Below are positions 1 through 11,985 of a stretch of DNA of 64,000 nucleotides, piece by piece. Every line of letters starts with the position of its first letter. Position 1 is the first letter of the stretch. Both the position numbers and the translations under genes were made by a program. The stretch covers positions 25,991,903 to 26,055,902 of the forward strand of contig NC_092238.1 in NCBI RefSeq assembly GCF_036320965.1, in the 5' to 3' direction. Below the pieces are notes generated by a model, which did not search any database, was not told the DNA's origin, and saw only the letters and a list, made by a program, of their open reading frames with translations. This DNA comes from Panulirus ornatus (taxonomy: Eukaryota > Arthropoda > Malacostraca > Decapoda > Palinuridae).

Positions 1-610
1 CTTCTCAGAACTGACGAAGGTCGCCTGAGACAGTTGATTTACAAGGAGGAGGAGGAGGAGGAAATCCCCGAGTGTCAGCATTTATGTCTCCTCAAGCCCC
101 AGGCGGCAGCTCCGATCGCGTGTTATAAGCTAATTGTCGAAACTTCCTTTGTTTCATTCTGACGAAGGAGCTTCTTCAGCATCTCGTTGTCTCATCTTGC
201 TATGTGCTGATCCGGTTACCAAGTCGACTGCAACGCCTCAAGATCTTTTGCGAAAAATTTTCAGCGAACTGGATTCATATCTCTCCTTGTTCTGGTAGTC
301 ATGGATATCTACCCATATGTAAGGAATCCGTGCTACAAGTTACCTAAAATACAAGAGAAATCATTGACATATTTTCTGTATATAATATAATGATAGAGTC
401 AGATTGAATATCTTATTTATTTTGGCGTATGACCTAATCTTGAGTCCTAGGATGGGAGTTCGAACCCCAAAGTCGGACAACTTTAGAGTTTCCTTTTTCC
501 TGTGTGTAAGAAAGCAACTGACCTTTTCAGTACATTCAAGGATGATGGCTGGGATTTTTGTACTCATTCGAGTGAGTCAGAGAATCTGTGAAGGTGTGTG
601 TCTGTGTGTG

Positions 611-611
<1 letters not shown>

Positions 612-680
<69 letters not shown>
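612..680. repeat. (GA)n microsatellite
   Basis: Uninterrupted GA dinucleotides, about 34 units, preceded by a short GT run. Confidence 0.97.
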
Positions 681-681
<1 letters not shown>

Positions 682-1318
682 GAAGGTCAGGTACGTGGGG
701 TGTGACATTACAAGCATCGCCTCCAACGTGAAATCCATTAAAAAGTTACGTGCGTGTGTGTGTGTGTGTGTTGGGGGGAAGGAGGGAGGGAGCTTGCCTA
801 GCCCCAGCCATCCCCCCCTCCTCCCCTTCCAGCCTGGGGAAGATAGAGTCATCCTCCGGGAAGTTTAAATTCCTCCTTCATTCCATTCCATGAAGAAAGA
901 AAAAAAAAAAACTTTTAGTGCCCCGAAACGCGAGTGAATTCACGCGAGAGGATCCTTCTTATTTCCCCTCCTCTCAGCTGTAGGCACATGGGGGGCACAT
1001 AATTCACGGGAAATGGTTTATAAATATCGCTTTTTAAGTGTGCGGATTTGGTGAGGGCCGTTCGTCTGCCTATTAAACACTAGTAAATAGAGTCATTTAT
1101 GTTCTCTTCGCAAGACATGTCTGAACGTCGCTGCTGCTGGAGGGTTAACGTGCGGATGTGGCTTTTTGGTTTTTTAATATTGTCTAAAAGAAAAAGATGA
1201 ATTCATAGACTATACGAATCAGAGTCTTTGTGCAGCCCTGGTCCATCCAGGCGCCCCCTCCGCTTCAAGAAACTTCACTAATTTGCGTGAAATAACCTCA
1301 AGAGTTCGCGGCACCTTG

Positions 1319-1320
<2 letters not shown>

Positions 1321-1382
<62 letters not shown>
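1321..1382. repeat. (AT)n microsatellite
   Basis: Uninterrupted TA dinucleotides, about 30 units. Confidence 0.97.
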
Positions 1383-1385
<3 letters not shown>

Positions 1386-2031
1386 TTTTGAAAAACTGTT
1401 GGAAAGTATTCCATTTGGCTGGAATAAGTCCTGTGTATCTCTTTATTGCTTATTCATTCCCGTTTGAATAATCCCGGTACAGATGCCGGAAAAATAATTC
1501 CATATGCACAATGTACTGCACTGTCCAGTGGCAGCAAAAGCTTTAGTGAGTTAGTTGTAGGAAGAACTTCAATTTTTTATTTTCTTTTTCCACTTGTGCA
1601 AGGTTCCAGTCACGTCCAGAAGTTCTCAAGTCCATGTCTTCGGTAGAAGGGAGCAGAAAATTCCAGGAAAGAAAGAAAAAGACGGAAAAAGATCTTAAGA
1701 AGCAAGAGAAACAAGGAAGAAAGACAGATGTGTAAAGTATGGAAGGGAAGGAGACTTTGACCGTAGCCCAGCCGCTGAATTCTCAAGAGGTTGTAAGACC
1801 ACAACAGTTGTGATTGTGAATGCACTGGTCCTGGGCATCACTCCCTTGGGCGGCTGCTGATTATAACCTACTGACACGGTTATGGATCGGTTCTGGTCAT
1901 CACTCTAGCATTCTGAAGTCAGGAGGGTTGTACTACCCTGAGGCTGCTGCTGTCTACGACCTCCTGACGCGGAGGTTGTCAGCTGGTTGTAGATAGACAT
2001 ACAGAAATCCTCCACATCTCGTTCACTGTAT

Positions 2032-2187
2032 TAACATACTAACATCCAGGGATATTATTACCAGAGCCTCGCCTGCTTCATAGTAACATGCTAACATCCA
2101 GGGATATTATTACCAGAGCCTCGCCTGCCTCATATTAACATGCTAACATCCAGGGATATTATTACCAGAGCCTCGCCTGCCTCATAT
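2032..2187. repeat. 52-bp tandem repeat, 3 copies
   Basis: Three copies of a 52 bp unit start at 2032, 2084 and 2136, each containing ccagggatattattacc. They differ at only a few bases, so the amplification is fairly recent. Confidence 0.93.
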
Positions 2188-2402
2188 TTTCAGGAGTCTC
2201 ATCTACCTCACATTTGTCAAGAGTCAGCCCTTCCTCATAATTACCAGGGCCTCACACTTTTCGATCAAATCTCCGTCGATGGTGAGGGGAAAGATCAACG
2301 ATATTTTTGCTTCTGGTCGTTTTATGAATTAGCTCCCCTAGAAAAGTGTCTTTAGTCAAGTTAATTAGTCTCCTTTCCCTTTATCCCCTGTTACGTAATC
2401 GA

Positions 2403-2404
<2 letters not shown>

Positions 2405-2475
<71 letters not shown>
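2405..2475. repeat. (GA)n microsatellite
   Basis: Uninterrupted GA dinucleotides, about 35 units. Confidence 0.97.
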
Positions 2476-2477
<2 letters not shown>

Positions 2478-3039
2478 TCAGATTACACCTCGTGTTACTA
2501 AGGGAAAGGACCGGACTTTTACCGAATTTCATAAACTTGTGAATACATAATTTCGCGCCATCTTGTCGCAAGGTCTATACTCCCCCCCTTCCCCCCACCC
2601 CCTCCCCTCCCCCTCTCCTCCCGTGTTATCACGACCCACATAAAAGACAAACTTGGTAAATCCATCGCCTCCTGATCAAGTGCCCGTGTGTGAGCCGAAT
2701 GAACGAGGCAACCTAACATGTATTTGATGGAGATTTAAAGAATCGGGAGAGTATAAGTCTCTCTACCCGCGTCACATTTTCTCTTTCTTAACTTCGTATC
2801 ACATTGTCTTGCTCCGTTTCCTCACCTCTCTTTCTGTTTCCCGACCTGGTAGGTATGTTTCCGTCACTCGTCGTACGTATCATTAGCCGTGATGCTCCAG
2901 ATAAAGATGGATAAGGGGCAGAGCTCCGACACCACACACTGGGACAAAACCAACCAAACACTTCCTTTACGATGGATGATACGTTTTGCCCGTCCTCAGC
3001 CAACCGCAAAGAAACACCTGTTCACCAGATTGATAGAAA
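2476..3039. other. Unannotated sequence
   Basis: Nothing recognised apart from a C-rich run at 2581-2620. Confidence 0.5.
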
Positions 3040-3132
3040 GTGAAGATTATTTACCAGCATGATGAAAGATGAAGATATTTACCAGCATGATGGAAGGGGA
3101 AGATATTTACCAACATGATGGAAGGGGAAGAT
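3040..3132. repeat. ~31-bp tandem repeat, 3 copies
   Basis: Three imperfect copies of a unit containing gaagatatttaccagcatga followed by tggaagg. Confidence 0.85.
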
Positions 3133-3726
3133 CCCCTCTAGCCAAGTCTCCTTTTAAACAACTTCCAATTTCCGGCAGCAGCAGGGAAACTTCTGATCCT
3201 CATTAGGAAACCCAAATAGTCTTTCAATGTGGAGATGTTTCCTTTCTAATGAGCGTCTGACTGTGAATATATAAATATTTTTTCCTCTTATCTTTCACAA
3301 GTCGATTTCTTAGTTTCCGGATTTTGGAGTGTGTATCGTGCACGATTCCCTGTGACAATGTGATGGATGGTCAGGTGTCTGTGGTGTTCCTCATACGAGT
3401 CTCCTCCAGGATCTGTTCAGGGGAAGTGAGGATCACTTGAAGAAGGAAGAGAAAGAACTGAGCTGAACCTTGAGTCAGTGACAATCTAGATGGGGAAACT
3501 GGAAAATGCAGTCTTAATGATAATCTACAAATGTGTCACTTGTGATCTGTTGTTCCCTCTCTCTCCGTGTCTGTCTGTCTGGCTTCAGTAGGATTTTATT
3601 TCATAACAAAGATACACAAGGTTCATATAATACATTTCAGTCATGACAATAACTTCTGAAACTTTGAGTAAACTTTGCTCAGTGTTTGACGTAAATGAAC
3701 ACGATTCACTGGACAGATGGGAGTTT

Positions 3727-3872
3727 GGTAGCAGAGGAAACCCAGGCAGGAGTTGGTAATTATATTCTTGACACGTGTTCCGACCTGACACTCTTCCTCA
3801 GAAAGGATTGCAAGAACGATGCACGTGTCAAGATTATAATTGTCTGCTCCTGCTTGTGTTTCCTCTGCAACC
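3727..3872. repeat. Palindromic inverted repeat (hairpin)
   Basis: The left arm, 3727-3777, and the reverse complement of the right arm, 3822-3872, match at 43 of 51 positions. Both arms start ggtNgcagaggaaac and end tcttgacacgtg, and the loop between them is 44 bp. The symmetry makes the two strands encode similar short peptides (VAEETQAG on both), which is a by-product of the palindrome and not evidence of a gene. No obvious target duplication flanks it. It could be a small foldback element or a chance inverted duplication. Confidence 0.85.
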
Positions 3873-5150
3873 GTGCATCGAACAGTCATAACGTAAACCC
3901 TTGTTCTTCCCATTGCCATTAGTAATTCCTTCAAAGGAGATCAAGAATTTCCTTCATTTACTTCACTGTCTAATCTATCTTCAGTATTAGGTGTAGTAAG
4001 GTATATTTTAGCGTATTACAATGTATATTGTATCAGGAATGATGATCAGGTGAATGTGCTTAGAGGAAAGAGATTCTGTTAGAGACCTTTACATTTCCTA
4101 TATAGAGTTCTGTGTTTTACGCTCCATTTTTTTTTATTTTTTTGTGGGGTTGGTGAGGATCTTGAGCTCTTGAAGACAAGCTTTGATGCTTTATTCCTGT
4201 AATTTGTTCTTATCATTGATGCTCCTGTACAAGAGTCGTCCAGGTTATCCATAATGCATTATCTTGAAACAGTGTTGGTGTTGATGATGGACATATATTT
4301 TATTCCTGTCATATAACTTGATTCCGGGATCTAGTATGTCTTGATCTTCCAATCCACTGCGGTTCATATGATCTGAAAGTAACAGGACTTGTTTCACGTT
4401 CGCCAGGATTCATTTGTCATGTAGAAAGGCTCATTTGACGTAATGCATTTTTTTTTCCCTACGTGCATCAGGGTTGAAATTGCATTTCGACAGGACCCAC
4501 TTCATGTTTCATGGGGCTCTATGTCTTTTCCTCCCGATCTCTGTTTCCCACAGGACAATTCTCTTCGTTTAACAAGCACTTGGACTGATCATCTTAAATT
4601 TTGAACTGCAGATACAAGAAGACGCACCAATCAGGGTGCATCTTTCCAAAACAGATAAGATTTTCCGTACTCATACCAACAAAGAGCCACCGATAGGTTC
4701 CCTCCTGGAGTCATTAGACTGTCCTGCCAATTGTACAAAAAAAAAAAACGTGGTGATGATTGCAGAGAAAACGGTGGTTTGATGATAGCGCCATCTGTCA
4801 TCGCGCAAGACAACTAAAGAAAACCCAATTGTTGCTTGTTTTTCTCATTACCAGATGTTACTTCCTCTGTTCATGGGGAGTCGTCACCATTTCGCGCATG
4901 TGCACTGGTAAAATAAACACACGAAGGTTATGTAAAAGATTGAACGCTGGTAAACTATACTGTGTAATGACCTCAATACTTACCTGTTATGAGAATTGCT
5001 TAATTTTTAGAGTATGGAGTTACAGCCTAATGCTGTGCTCGGAGTTGAATTTGCATTATCCCAAATTTTTGGAATATTTATATTTATTGGTCTCATTAGA
5101 TAGACAGTAATGCGTAATGAGATGTAAATCAGCCATATTGTTTATGAAAT

Positions 5151-5151
<1 letters not shown>
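3873..5151. other. Unannotated AT-rich sequence
   Basis: Only short homopolymer runs (T runs near 4128 and 4450, an A run at 4738). No gene or transposon recognised. Confidence 0.5.

Positions 5152-5246
<95 letters not shown>
5152..5246. repeat. (GT)n(GA)n compound microsatellite
   Basis: About 9 GT units run directly into about 38 GA units. Confidence 0.97.
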
Positions 5247-5247
<1 letters not shown>

Positions 5248-5395
5248 CAGCTTAGTGGCAGTAATTTTATATATGCTGTATGCATGTACGAGCGAGGAAA
5301 TTACGTAGACAAACACACACGCACACAAACACGCATATATAAGAGAAGCAGACAAATATAAACGTCTACAGGCGAACACGTATATGCAGATAAAA

Positions 5396-5412
5396 ACACA
5401 CACTCACACACA

Positions 5413-5453
<41 letters not shown>

Positions 5454-5454
5454 A

Positions 5455-5552
<98 letters not shown>
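5396..5552. repeat. (CA)n microsatellite, 157 bp
   Basis: CA dinucleotides with a few point interruptions (AAA at several places, one CCC). It is one of the longest CA arrays in the window. Confidence 0.97.
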
Positions 5553-5553
<1 letters not shown>

Positions 5554-5717
5554 CTACTTGGATGTCATAAGCCTTTTCTTTATTCATTTATTGACTCGAA
5601 ATTGGAACGAACACACACAGTAACTTCTCAGCAGTCACAGTTGTTCCAGGTGATCAATACCCTGATGGGCGATCCTGCTCAATATTCCTGTTACTCGGTC
5701 GGCTGAGTATGTCTCGA

Positions 5718-5930
<213 letters not shown>

Positions 5931-6316
5931 GTTTATTTTATTTTAGATTTTATTATATTTTATTTTTATTATATTTTATTATTATTATATTTTATTATAC
6001 TTTGTTGGTGTCTCTCGCGTTGGCGAGGTAACGCAAGGAAACAGACGAATGGCCCAACCCAACCACATACACATGCATATACATGACGCCCACACACGCA
6101 CATATACATACCTATACATTTCAACGTATACATTCATATACATGCACAGACATATACATATATACACATGCGCAGATTGATACTAGGTGCCTTCATCCAT
6201 TCTCGCCGCCACCCCTCCACACATGGAATGACACCCCCCTCCCCCGCGTGCGCGCGAGGTAGCGCTAGAAAAAGACAACAAAGGCCACATTCGTTCACGC
6301 TCAGTCTCTAGCTGTC
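5931..6316 (-). mobile_element. LINE-A 3' UTR fragment, long-UTR subtype
   Basis: Read on the minus strand, it begins near gacagctagagactgagcg and ends in the same tail as the intact LINE-A copies (a ttgggccatt-type stretch, then the CTCGC-CAAC-GCGAG hairpin, then caaagtataataaaat and an A/T-rich tail). The central part, including a second gcgctacctcgc motif near 6258-6272, is absent from the 11.8 kb copy, so I treat this as a subtype with a longer 3' UTR. No reverse transcriptase sequence remains. It lies between (AT)n on the 3' side and (GT)n on the 5' side. Confidence 0.75.
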
Positions 6317-6323
6317 GTTTGTA

Positions 6324-6324
<1 letters not shown>

Positions 6325-6374
<50 letters not shown>

Positions 6375-6393
6375 TGTTTGTGTGTGTGTGTGT
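6325..6393. repeat. (GT)n microsatellite
   Basis: GT dinucleotides, about 33 units with one or two interruptions. Confidence 0.96.
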
Positions 6394-6682
6394 ATGTAGA
6401 GTGCTAATATGTACTAGTATCTTATCTTTAATGGTACGAATACTGAGACGATCACACACTGTGGTAGAGTTCCCTAGGGACCAGCTGATGTGGTGTGGAG
6501 AACCAGCAGCTCTGGCGCGAGGCGAAAGAAGGAAGAGTTCTTGACACGTGAATGAAAATTAACTTGAAGTGAGAGAGGCGTAAGTCCAGAAATGGGAGAG
6601 GTCACTTGATGTGGCAGAAGGAAGGTGTTGTCATGAAGGTACGTTGACATGTATGGGAACCTTACTTACTTAATAGCTGGTG

Positions 6683-6832
6683 TCGTTACGTCAGGTATAC
6701 GTCAAGCGTACGTCAGGCATACGTCAGACATACGTCAAACATACGTTAGGCATACGTCAGGCACACGTCAGGCATACGTCAGACATAACGTCAGGTATAA
6801 CGTCAGGTATGCGTCAGGCACACGTCAGGTGG
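6683..6832. repeat. ~10-bp minisatellite
   Basis: About 14 imperfect tandem copies of a 10 bp unit close to tacgtcaggc, with C/A/T variants. Confidence 0.92.
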
Positions 6833-7229
6833 TAGCGTGTCGTGTGGTTTTCACTCAGTGTTAATGGTCGCACCAAGGGATTGTTGTTCTTGTTGCAGTC
6901 CGCACCCACGCTAAGGACCATTACTAAAAGCAATTCTATTTTGGTCTTAATCCTTATGGTAAGTAATGGCGTTGACACCGTGGATACGTGTTCGTTAATC
7001 CTGGCATCAGGTTCGTTGAACCTTGTCATTTCGAGTGCGTACGGCTTAGAAGTGAGGGAGTTAACAACGTCTTCTTGAGTTCCTCGCGCGTCGTTCAACA
7101 CGGCGTCTTTAATGACCTGTCTGAGGCGGACGTGGTTTAAAACACGGAAAAGATTCGTAAGAGAGTTCAGACCATGAACAAAAACAAAAACAAAGAGAAT
7201 CTTGAAGGTGAATATGGCCTCTGCCGTCG

Positions 7230-7665
7230 GTGGGCCACTTTTAAGTGTGGGTTCTGCTGCCTGTGAGATGTTGGTATGGGTACCTGTTGGCTGTGAATGT
7301 GAGTCGTTGCGAAGCGTGGGATTGGATCCCTGTTGTATGTTAGATGTGGGGTCGAGTCCCCGTGAGGTGTGGGTCGGGTTCGTATTAGGTGTGGATCCTG
7401 TTTTAAGTGTGGTGTTAGGTCTCTGTTATGTGCTGGGTCTAGTTTTCATGTTGGATGTAGGGGGCTCCTAAGAATTGTGGGTTCAGGAATTTATTGAAGT
7501 CAAGTCCCAGTGTGATGTAAGTTCTGGTCCCTGTTGAGTGTAGGGTCAGGAACCTGTTACAAGTGGGTTCAGGTCGCCGATAATGATGGGTATGGGATCA
7601 GGTGGGTTCCTGGTACAAGTGAGTTCAGGCCTTTGTTATGTGTTGGGTCAGGTCCTTGTTCCGTG
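7230..7665. repeat. Degenerate ~30-bp G/T-rich tandem repeat
   Basis: Repeated phrases such as gtgtgggtc, ggtccctgtt and atgtgttgggtcagg recur at irregular ~25-35 bp spacing. The array is diverged and its limits are approximate. Confidence 0.6.
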
Positions 7666-8776
7666 TGAAATCAATTTTAAAAAGGCAGGAAGGTGCACTT
7701 GATATGATTATTTCCTGATCCGTTTATATAGTTGATAGATATTTCCGCTCCATATCGACTCAAATGTTGTCGAAGACTCTCACCCACTCATGTGGGCAAC
7801 GGTGGCCTAAAATTACGTAAGCTGTTCTTATATTCTCAGTGCCGGATCTCAATTCCATTAGTCTTGTCAAGAATTGGTGTCCTTCGCAGTTGATAATCTG
7901 GACCAGTTACAGCCGCTGGTAGGGACTGCAGTCGCCTCATCGACATTTCTCTCAGCCACTGTGGTGGTACTGCGCGTCCGGCGATGGAGGACAGAAGTCT
8001 TTGGTAGTTGTGTCTATGGCGCAATATCTGTACCATGTAGGAGCGTAGAGGGAGCACTGTTGTGTGGTGTGGTATCTGCGGTCTCGTGTGGCTGGATTTC
8101 AACTGGAACGATGAATATTGCAGGTGATTCGCCGCTACATTTCCATCCTGCTAGCTACAAGGTCTTCCAGGAGGGAATGAGTGTAAGGACTCTGGACGCT
8201 GACTGCAAGTAATTTAAAGTTTAGCTCCGTGTTGCTGCCTGAGTGACGAAGGTTGACCTCCGCTAGTGCCCGCTGGCGATGTGGTCCGTCAGCCACCATC
8301 CACCCACCTTTCCCCGACGCTGCTTGGAAATGTTATTTTCATCTGCGTCCTCAGCTGTTTTCAGCTGTTCCCTCAGTCGTTTCAATTTATTTTTTTTTTT
8401 CACTCGACGATCAAGAGAGAATTAAGGACAGAGATGTCGTTGTTTTTACGTTTTTTTGTTTTTTTTTAAATATGAATTGTCCCAAACTTTGTGATAAATT
8501 AGATTAAATCAGATATTTGGCGTTGACCTTAATCTGTTGCTTGCAGTTTTCACCCCAGAAGAAATTCCTTGCTGTGGGGGAAAGTTTGTAATCCAGTTTT
8601 CCAGGCGAGATTTATCCAGTGCTGGGTTTCCAGCACGTCACATGACAGCAGAAGCATCATGGGATAATCTTTTATTCCACCTCCCTCGTGTCTGACACTT
8701 CCATGAGTTTTACATGATGAAATATTCTCATCACTAAACTCTACGGCGTCTGAAATCTTCAAGCTTTAGCACATCT

Positions 8777-8778
<2 letters not shown>
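7666..8778. other. Unannotated sequence
   Basis: No gene or transposon recognised. Open frames on both strands at 7836-8212 overlap each other and show no known motif. T runs lie at 8387-8400 and 8450-8468. Confidence 0.5.
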
Positions 8779-8856
<78 letters not shown>

Positions 8857-8859
8857 TAA
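8779..8859. repeat. (AT)n microsatellite
   Basis: Uninterrupted TA dinucleotides, about 36 units. Confidence 0.97.
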
Positions 8860-9113
8860 TCGCTTTTATAACTTTAAAGTGCTGTTTTTATGAACATGCG
8901 AATGTACTTGTAAGGCGGAGAGGCTCACAGCCAGCGACACACACACAGTGGGGCCTGGGCGACGTCTGGAGGACCCCAGATGGTGGAAACTCACTTTAAC
9001 TTGAACAGTCTCGGAGGAGGAGTCTCCAGCCGGGGAGCGAGGTCCTTCTCCGTACACTCCACACTCTGCCATTCGCCGTCATCTTCACCTAAGCGAGAGA
9101 TACTTCTGTTTAG

Positions 9114-9114
<1 letters not shown>

Positions 9115-9199
<85 letters not shown>
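9115..9199. repeat. (CT)n microsatellite
   Basis: Uninterrupted CT dinucleotides, about 42 units. Confidence 0.97.
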
Positions 9200-9206
<7 letters not shown>

Positions 9207-9212
9207 AGTTGC

Positions 9213-10525
9213 CAAGTGTCATTTCCCATCAAGCATCATCTGTGTTTCGAGCTCCTCCGGATCTTTTGAAACAAAGAGGCGTTGTGGTTCTAAGGCATCA
9301 TGTTTTATAACCCTTCTCCATTCTTTGTATTCTGCAGCACCACCTTGATAATCTGAAGTCGTCTCTGAATATGGAGAGGCCAAGGTGGAAGCTGCTGCTC
9401 CTTCTGTAGCCATACGATGTCACATCGTGAAAGCGTCTGCCACTTCGATGCATCCTGAGGAGTTCGAGTTTTCTTTCAGCCGAACATTTGGCAGAAGAAA
9501 CACATTGAGATGTGATCTCACTGATCCCGCTGTGTCAGGTACATCGTCCAGTAGATCTTCCACAGATCAAAGCATATTAGCCGTACTGGTAGGCCACTTC
9601 TTTGCCCCAGAAGGTATTCAGATAAGGCATGTGGGTCAAGGAGAGACCCAAGGGAAGAATTTAGGACGGCAAGTAAAGAAGTTTTCCGAGTTAGGGACGC
9701 GTTCAACTTGCAGGCGAGCTCTCCTATTGCGAACTGTAGTTTGTTCCAGCATGGGTGAGGCTTGGTGTAGCACGGCTGAGGCCATCGCGATGGAATGGCT
9801 TGTAGGTCCACGGCGGACAACTGGATGATGATGATGGCTGGTTCCCAGCGTCGTCCCAGGTCGTAGCTGGGGGGAGGGAAATCAGGGCCATGTTCCCTTG
9901 TAAAGATCAGCATTGTTTATGGCAACATTTGCGATCCCAGTTCTCTGGAGGCTTCAGTGGAAAACATTAAACCTGGAATGGTGATCTGAGAGGCAGTGTG
10001 GTTCCCAATACCTTTTAGCGTAACAGGAAAGGCTGCTCGTTTCTACTGGGAGTTGTATAAGCGTAGATTCAAGGTCTTCTTTTGGGTAGATTGCAGTGCT
10101 TTATCATATTCTCTGAGGTTGTCAGTGTCTGAGAGATGCTGTAGCCATTTGGACGCCATAGTCCCAGTCAGGAGGGAATGCTTGTCATGATTGTCTTCAG
10201 TATTGATTCTGTCTTCCTTTTTCCCCCATCATCCACTCCACCTTCTTTACCCAAAATGGCGTCGGTTGTCCTTGAACCTGAGGAGGTGCCGAGCAGACTG
10301 CTGCCTTCCTGTTTAATGGTTGCACCTCATGCCAATATTGCGGATAAGTCGTCGGCAGTCTCTGGGATGGAGGTGATGACCTTGCACTTGGGAAGGTTAA
10401 CGGGGGAAACGCCGCAGTTCCTGAACGTCTTTTCCAGAAGCGTTGGCTGCAGACAGTGGACTCATGCAGTCCTTACCAAGGTGCCGTCATCCAAGAACAA
10501 AATGTTAATTTCTTAGGGACATCGT
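9213..10525 (-). pseudogene. Decayed non-LTR reverse transcriptase with LDDG motif
   Basis: On the minus strand from about 10525 downward, the frame reads ILFLDDGTL, which fits the RT catalytic block (the Y/F-x-D-D motif). Downstream pieces keep the order of a common invertebrate RT family: LPKCKVIT, then SRLLGTSSGS...TDAIL, then LREYDKAL, then SLGSLLDPHALSE near 9610, and ASPYSETTSDYQGGAAE near 9370-9320. The pieces lie in different frames with several stops, so it is a dead remnant. RT blocks upstream of the DD motif were not found. Family assignment is from memory of motif order and is not certain. It is separate from LINE-A, whose catalytic motif is FADD. Confidence 0.5.
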
Positions 10526-11749
10526 GTTGTTTGGACACTCCCGTTAGTATACCCTAAAGATTTATGGAGAAAAGACAAAGGAAGTAAAGTGCAAAAAAAA
10601 GATAGGAGCTTGGTCCGCGTAGGGAGAAGATGGTAAGTTTAGTGTGGCAGCTGAGTTATAGTACGTCTGTAAGTACGACCAGCAGTCCTATCATGGAGGG
10701 TGTAGGTTGGCTCTGGATATCGATTGGAGTTTGGATTCCGAAGTGTTTTGCCTGTAGTGTGTATATGGACTAGGAATGCCTGTATTGCACGGTGTAGTAG
10801 GCTACCTTATGGAGTATTTGTATGTGAATGGTGTTTCATTTTCCTCCCGCTCGTGGAAAGTTGAGTAAACGCGGAATATAAGATTCCAGAGAAAAGCATC
10901 TTAAAACTGTACTAGAAACTGGAAACTGCCGTGTCTTAGCTGTCCTGTATGAGGTATGGTATACCCCTGGAATGTTGTCTCCAGTTCCAGGAAAGACGAC
11001 AGGAAAGACCCAGTAAGTGATCTCGAAATAGTTTAGTGTTGTACTTCTCTTTATATACGTTTTTTTTTTTTATGTCGATTATCACTGGTATGGCAAAGAC
11101 GATCCTCAAGAGGCCGAAGGAACGGCCTCGTTACTATACTTCACTGCTCCTGCAGCAAGACCGAAGAACCTCCTGTTGAAAGTGGAAGGTCGAGTGGCTT
11201 ACCTTTTTCGCCGATGTGGATTCTCCATCTTTTTTTTTTTTTGTTCGGTGGAGGAAGGCCTCAGAGATAAGCCTGTGAGCAATCATCCGCTTACACCCGA
11301 GCAGGAAGAAGGTACTCGTGTTGAAGATGTTTAGACTAAGGGTTTTCAACAGCCAAACTCTTGGAGAGGAAGACCGTGGGTCAGGCGCAGTGTTGTGTTG
11401 TGTGTGTGTGTGTGTGTGTGTGTGTTCCCAATGTACATTTACCTTTAATCGTAGATTTATCTTTTATCTCTGTTGTTTGAGTGACCATTCGTCAACAGGC
11501 TCCTCAGGTATACAAGAAAAGTTTACACAACCAGCACGAGAATGATTCAGTGAACCTTTACCCCTGGTAGTTGCAGATGTAAATGGGAAAGCTCTGTAGG
11601 CTTGTTGCTGTGTCACAGTTTGTTCAGGATGTCAGAATATGTTTTGAGGAGAGTTGTTGGTCCATGATCGCAATGTTTTTAGAACACCAGTGACCCACAC
11701 TCCACTAGACGGTACCCAGAACACTGTTACACATGGGTGTGGCAGAACA

Positions 11750-11752
<3 letters not shown>
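10526..11752. other. Unannotated sequence
   Basis: No gene recognised. Contains T runs at 11059-11071 and 11230-11242 and a short (GT)n at 11399-11424. Confidence 0.5.
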
Positions 11753-11798
<46 letters not shown>

Positions 11799-11800
11799 TT
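11753..11800. repeat. (AT)n followed by T20 (LINE-A poly-A tail)
   Basis: About 14 TA units, then about 20 T. On the minus strand this is the poly-A tail of LINE-A running into (AT)n. Confidence 0.95.
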
Positions 11801-11985
11801 TATACTTTGTCGCTGTCTCCCGCGTTTGCGAGGTAGCGCAAGGAAACAGACGAAAGAAATGGCCCAACCCCCCCCATACACATGTACATACACACGTCCA
11901 CACACACAAATATACATACCTACACAGCTTTCCATGGTTTACCCCGGACGCTTCACATGCCTTGATTCAATCCACTGACAGCACG
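11782..11985 (-). other. LINE-A 3' UTR
   Basis: Follows the TGA stop. It carries gctgtcagtggattgaatca, ttgggccatttctttcgtc and, 25-60 bases from the poly-A, the hairpin CTCGC-AAAC-GCGGG. The same 3' UTR follows the copy ending at 47550, so the match supports a real element end. Confidence 0.85.

Larger units (their letters stand above)
1..2031. other. Unannotated sequence with microsatellites
   Basis: No gene or transposon that I recognise. It holds a (GA)n array at 612-680, a short (GT)n at 753-770, a purine-rich GGA run near 49-62 and an (AT)n array at 1321-1382. Open frames here translate repeat or lack any recognisable motif. Confidence 0.6.

Noticed and set aside
455..500. tRNA T-arm-like gagttcgaacccc
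   Set aside because: No A-box, no stem pairing and no cloverleaf can be drawn around it.
577..868. Open frames made of RERERE or SLSLSL, at this and every other GA/CT array
   Set aside because: They translate (GA)n/(CT)n and are open by necessity in two frames.
3641..3934. Paired open frames on both strands with related peptides
   Set aside because: The resemblance comes from the palindrome at 3727-3872.
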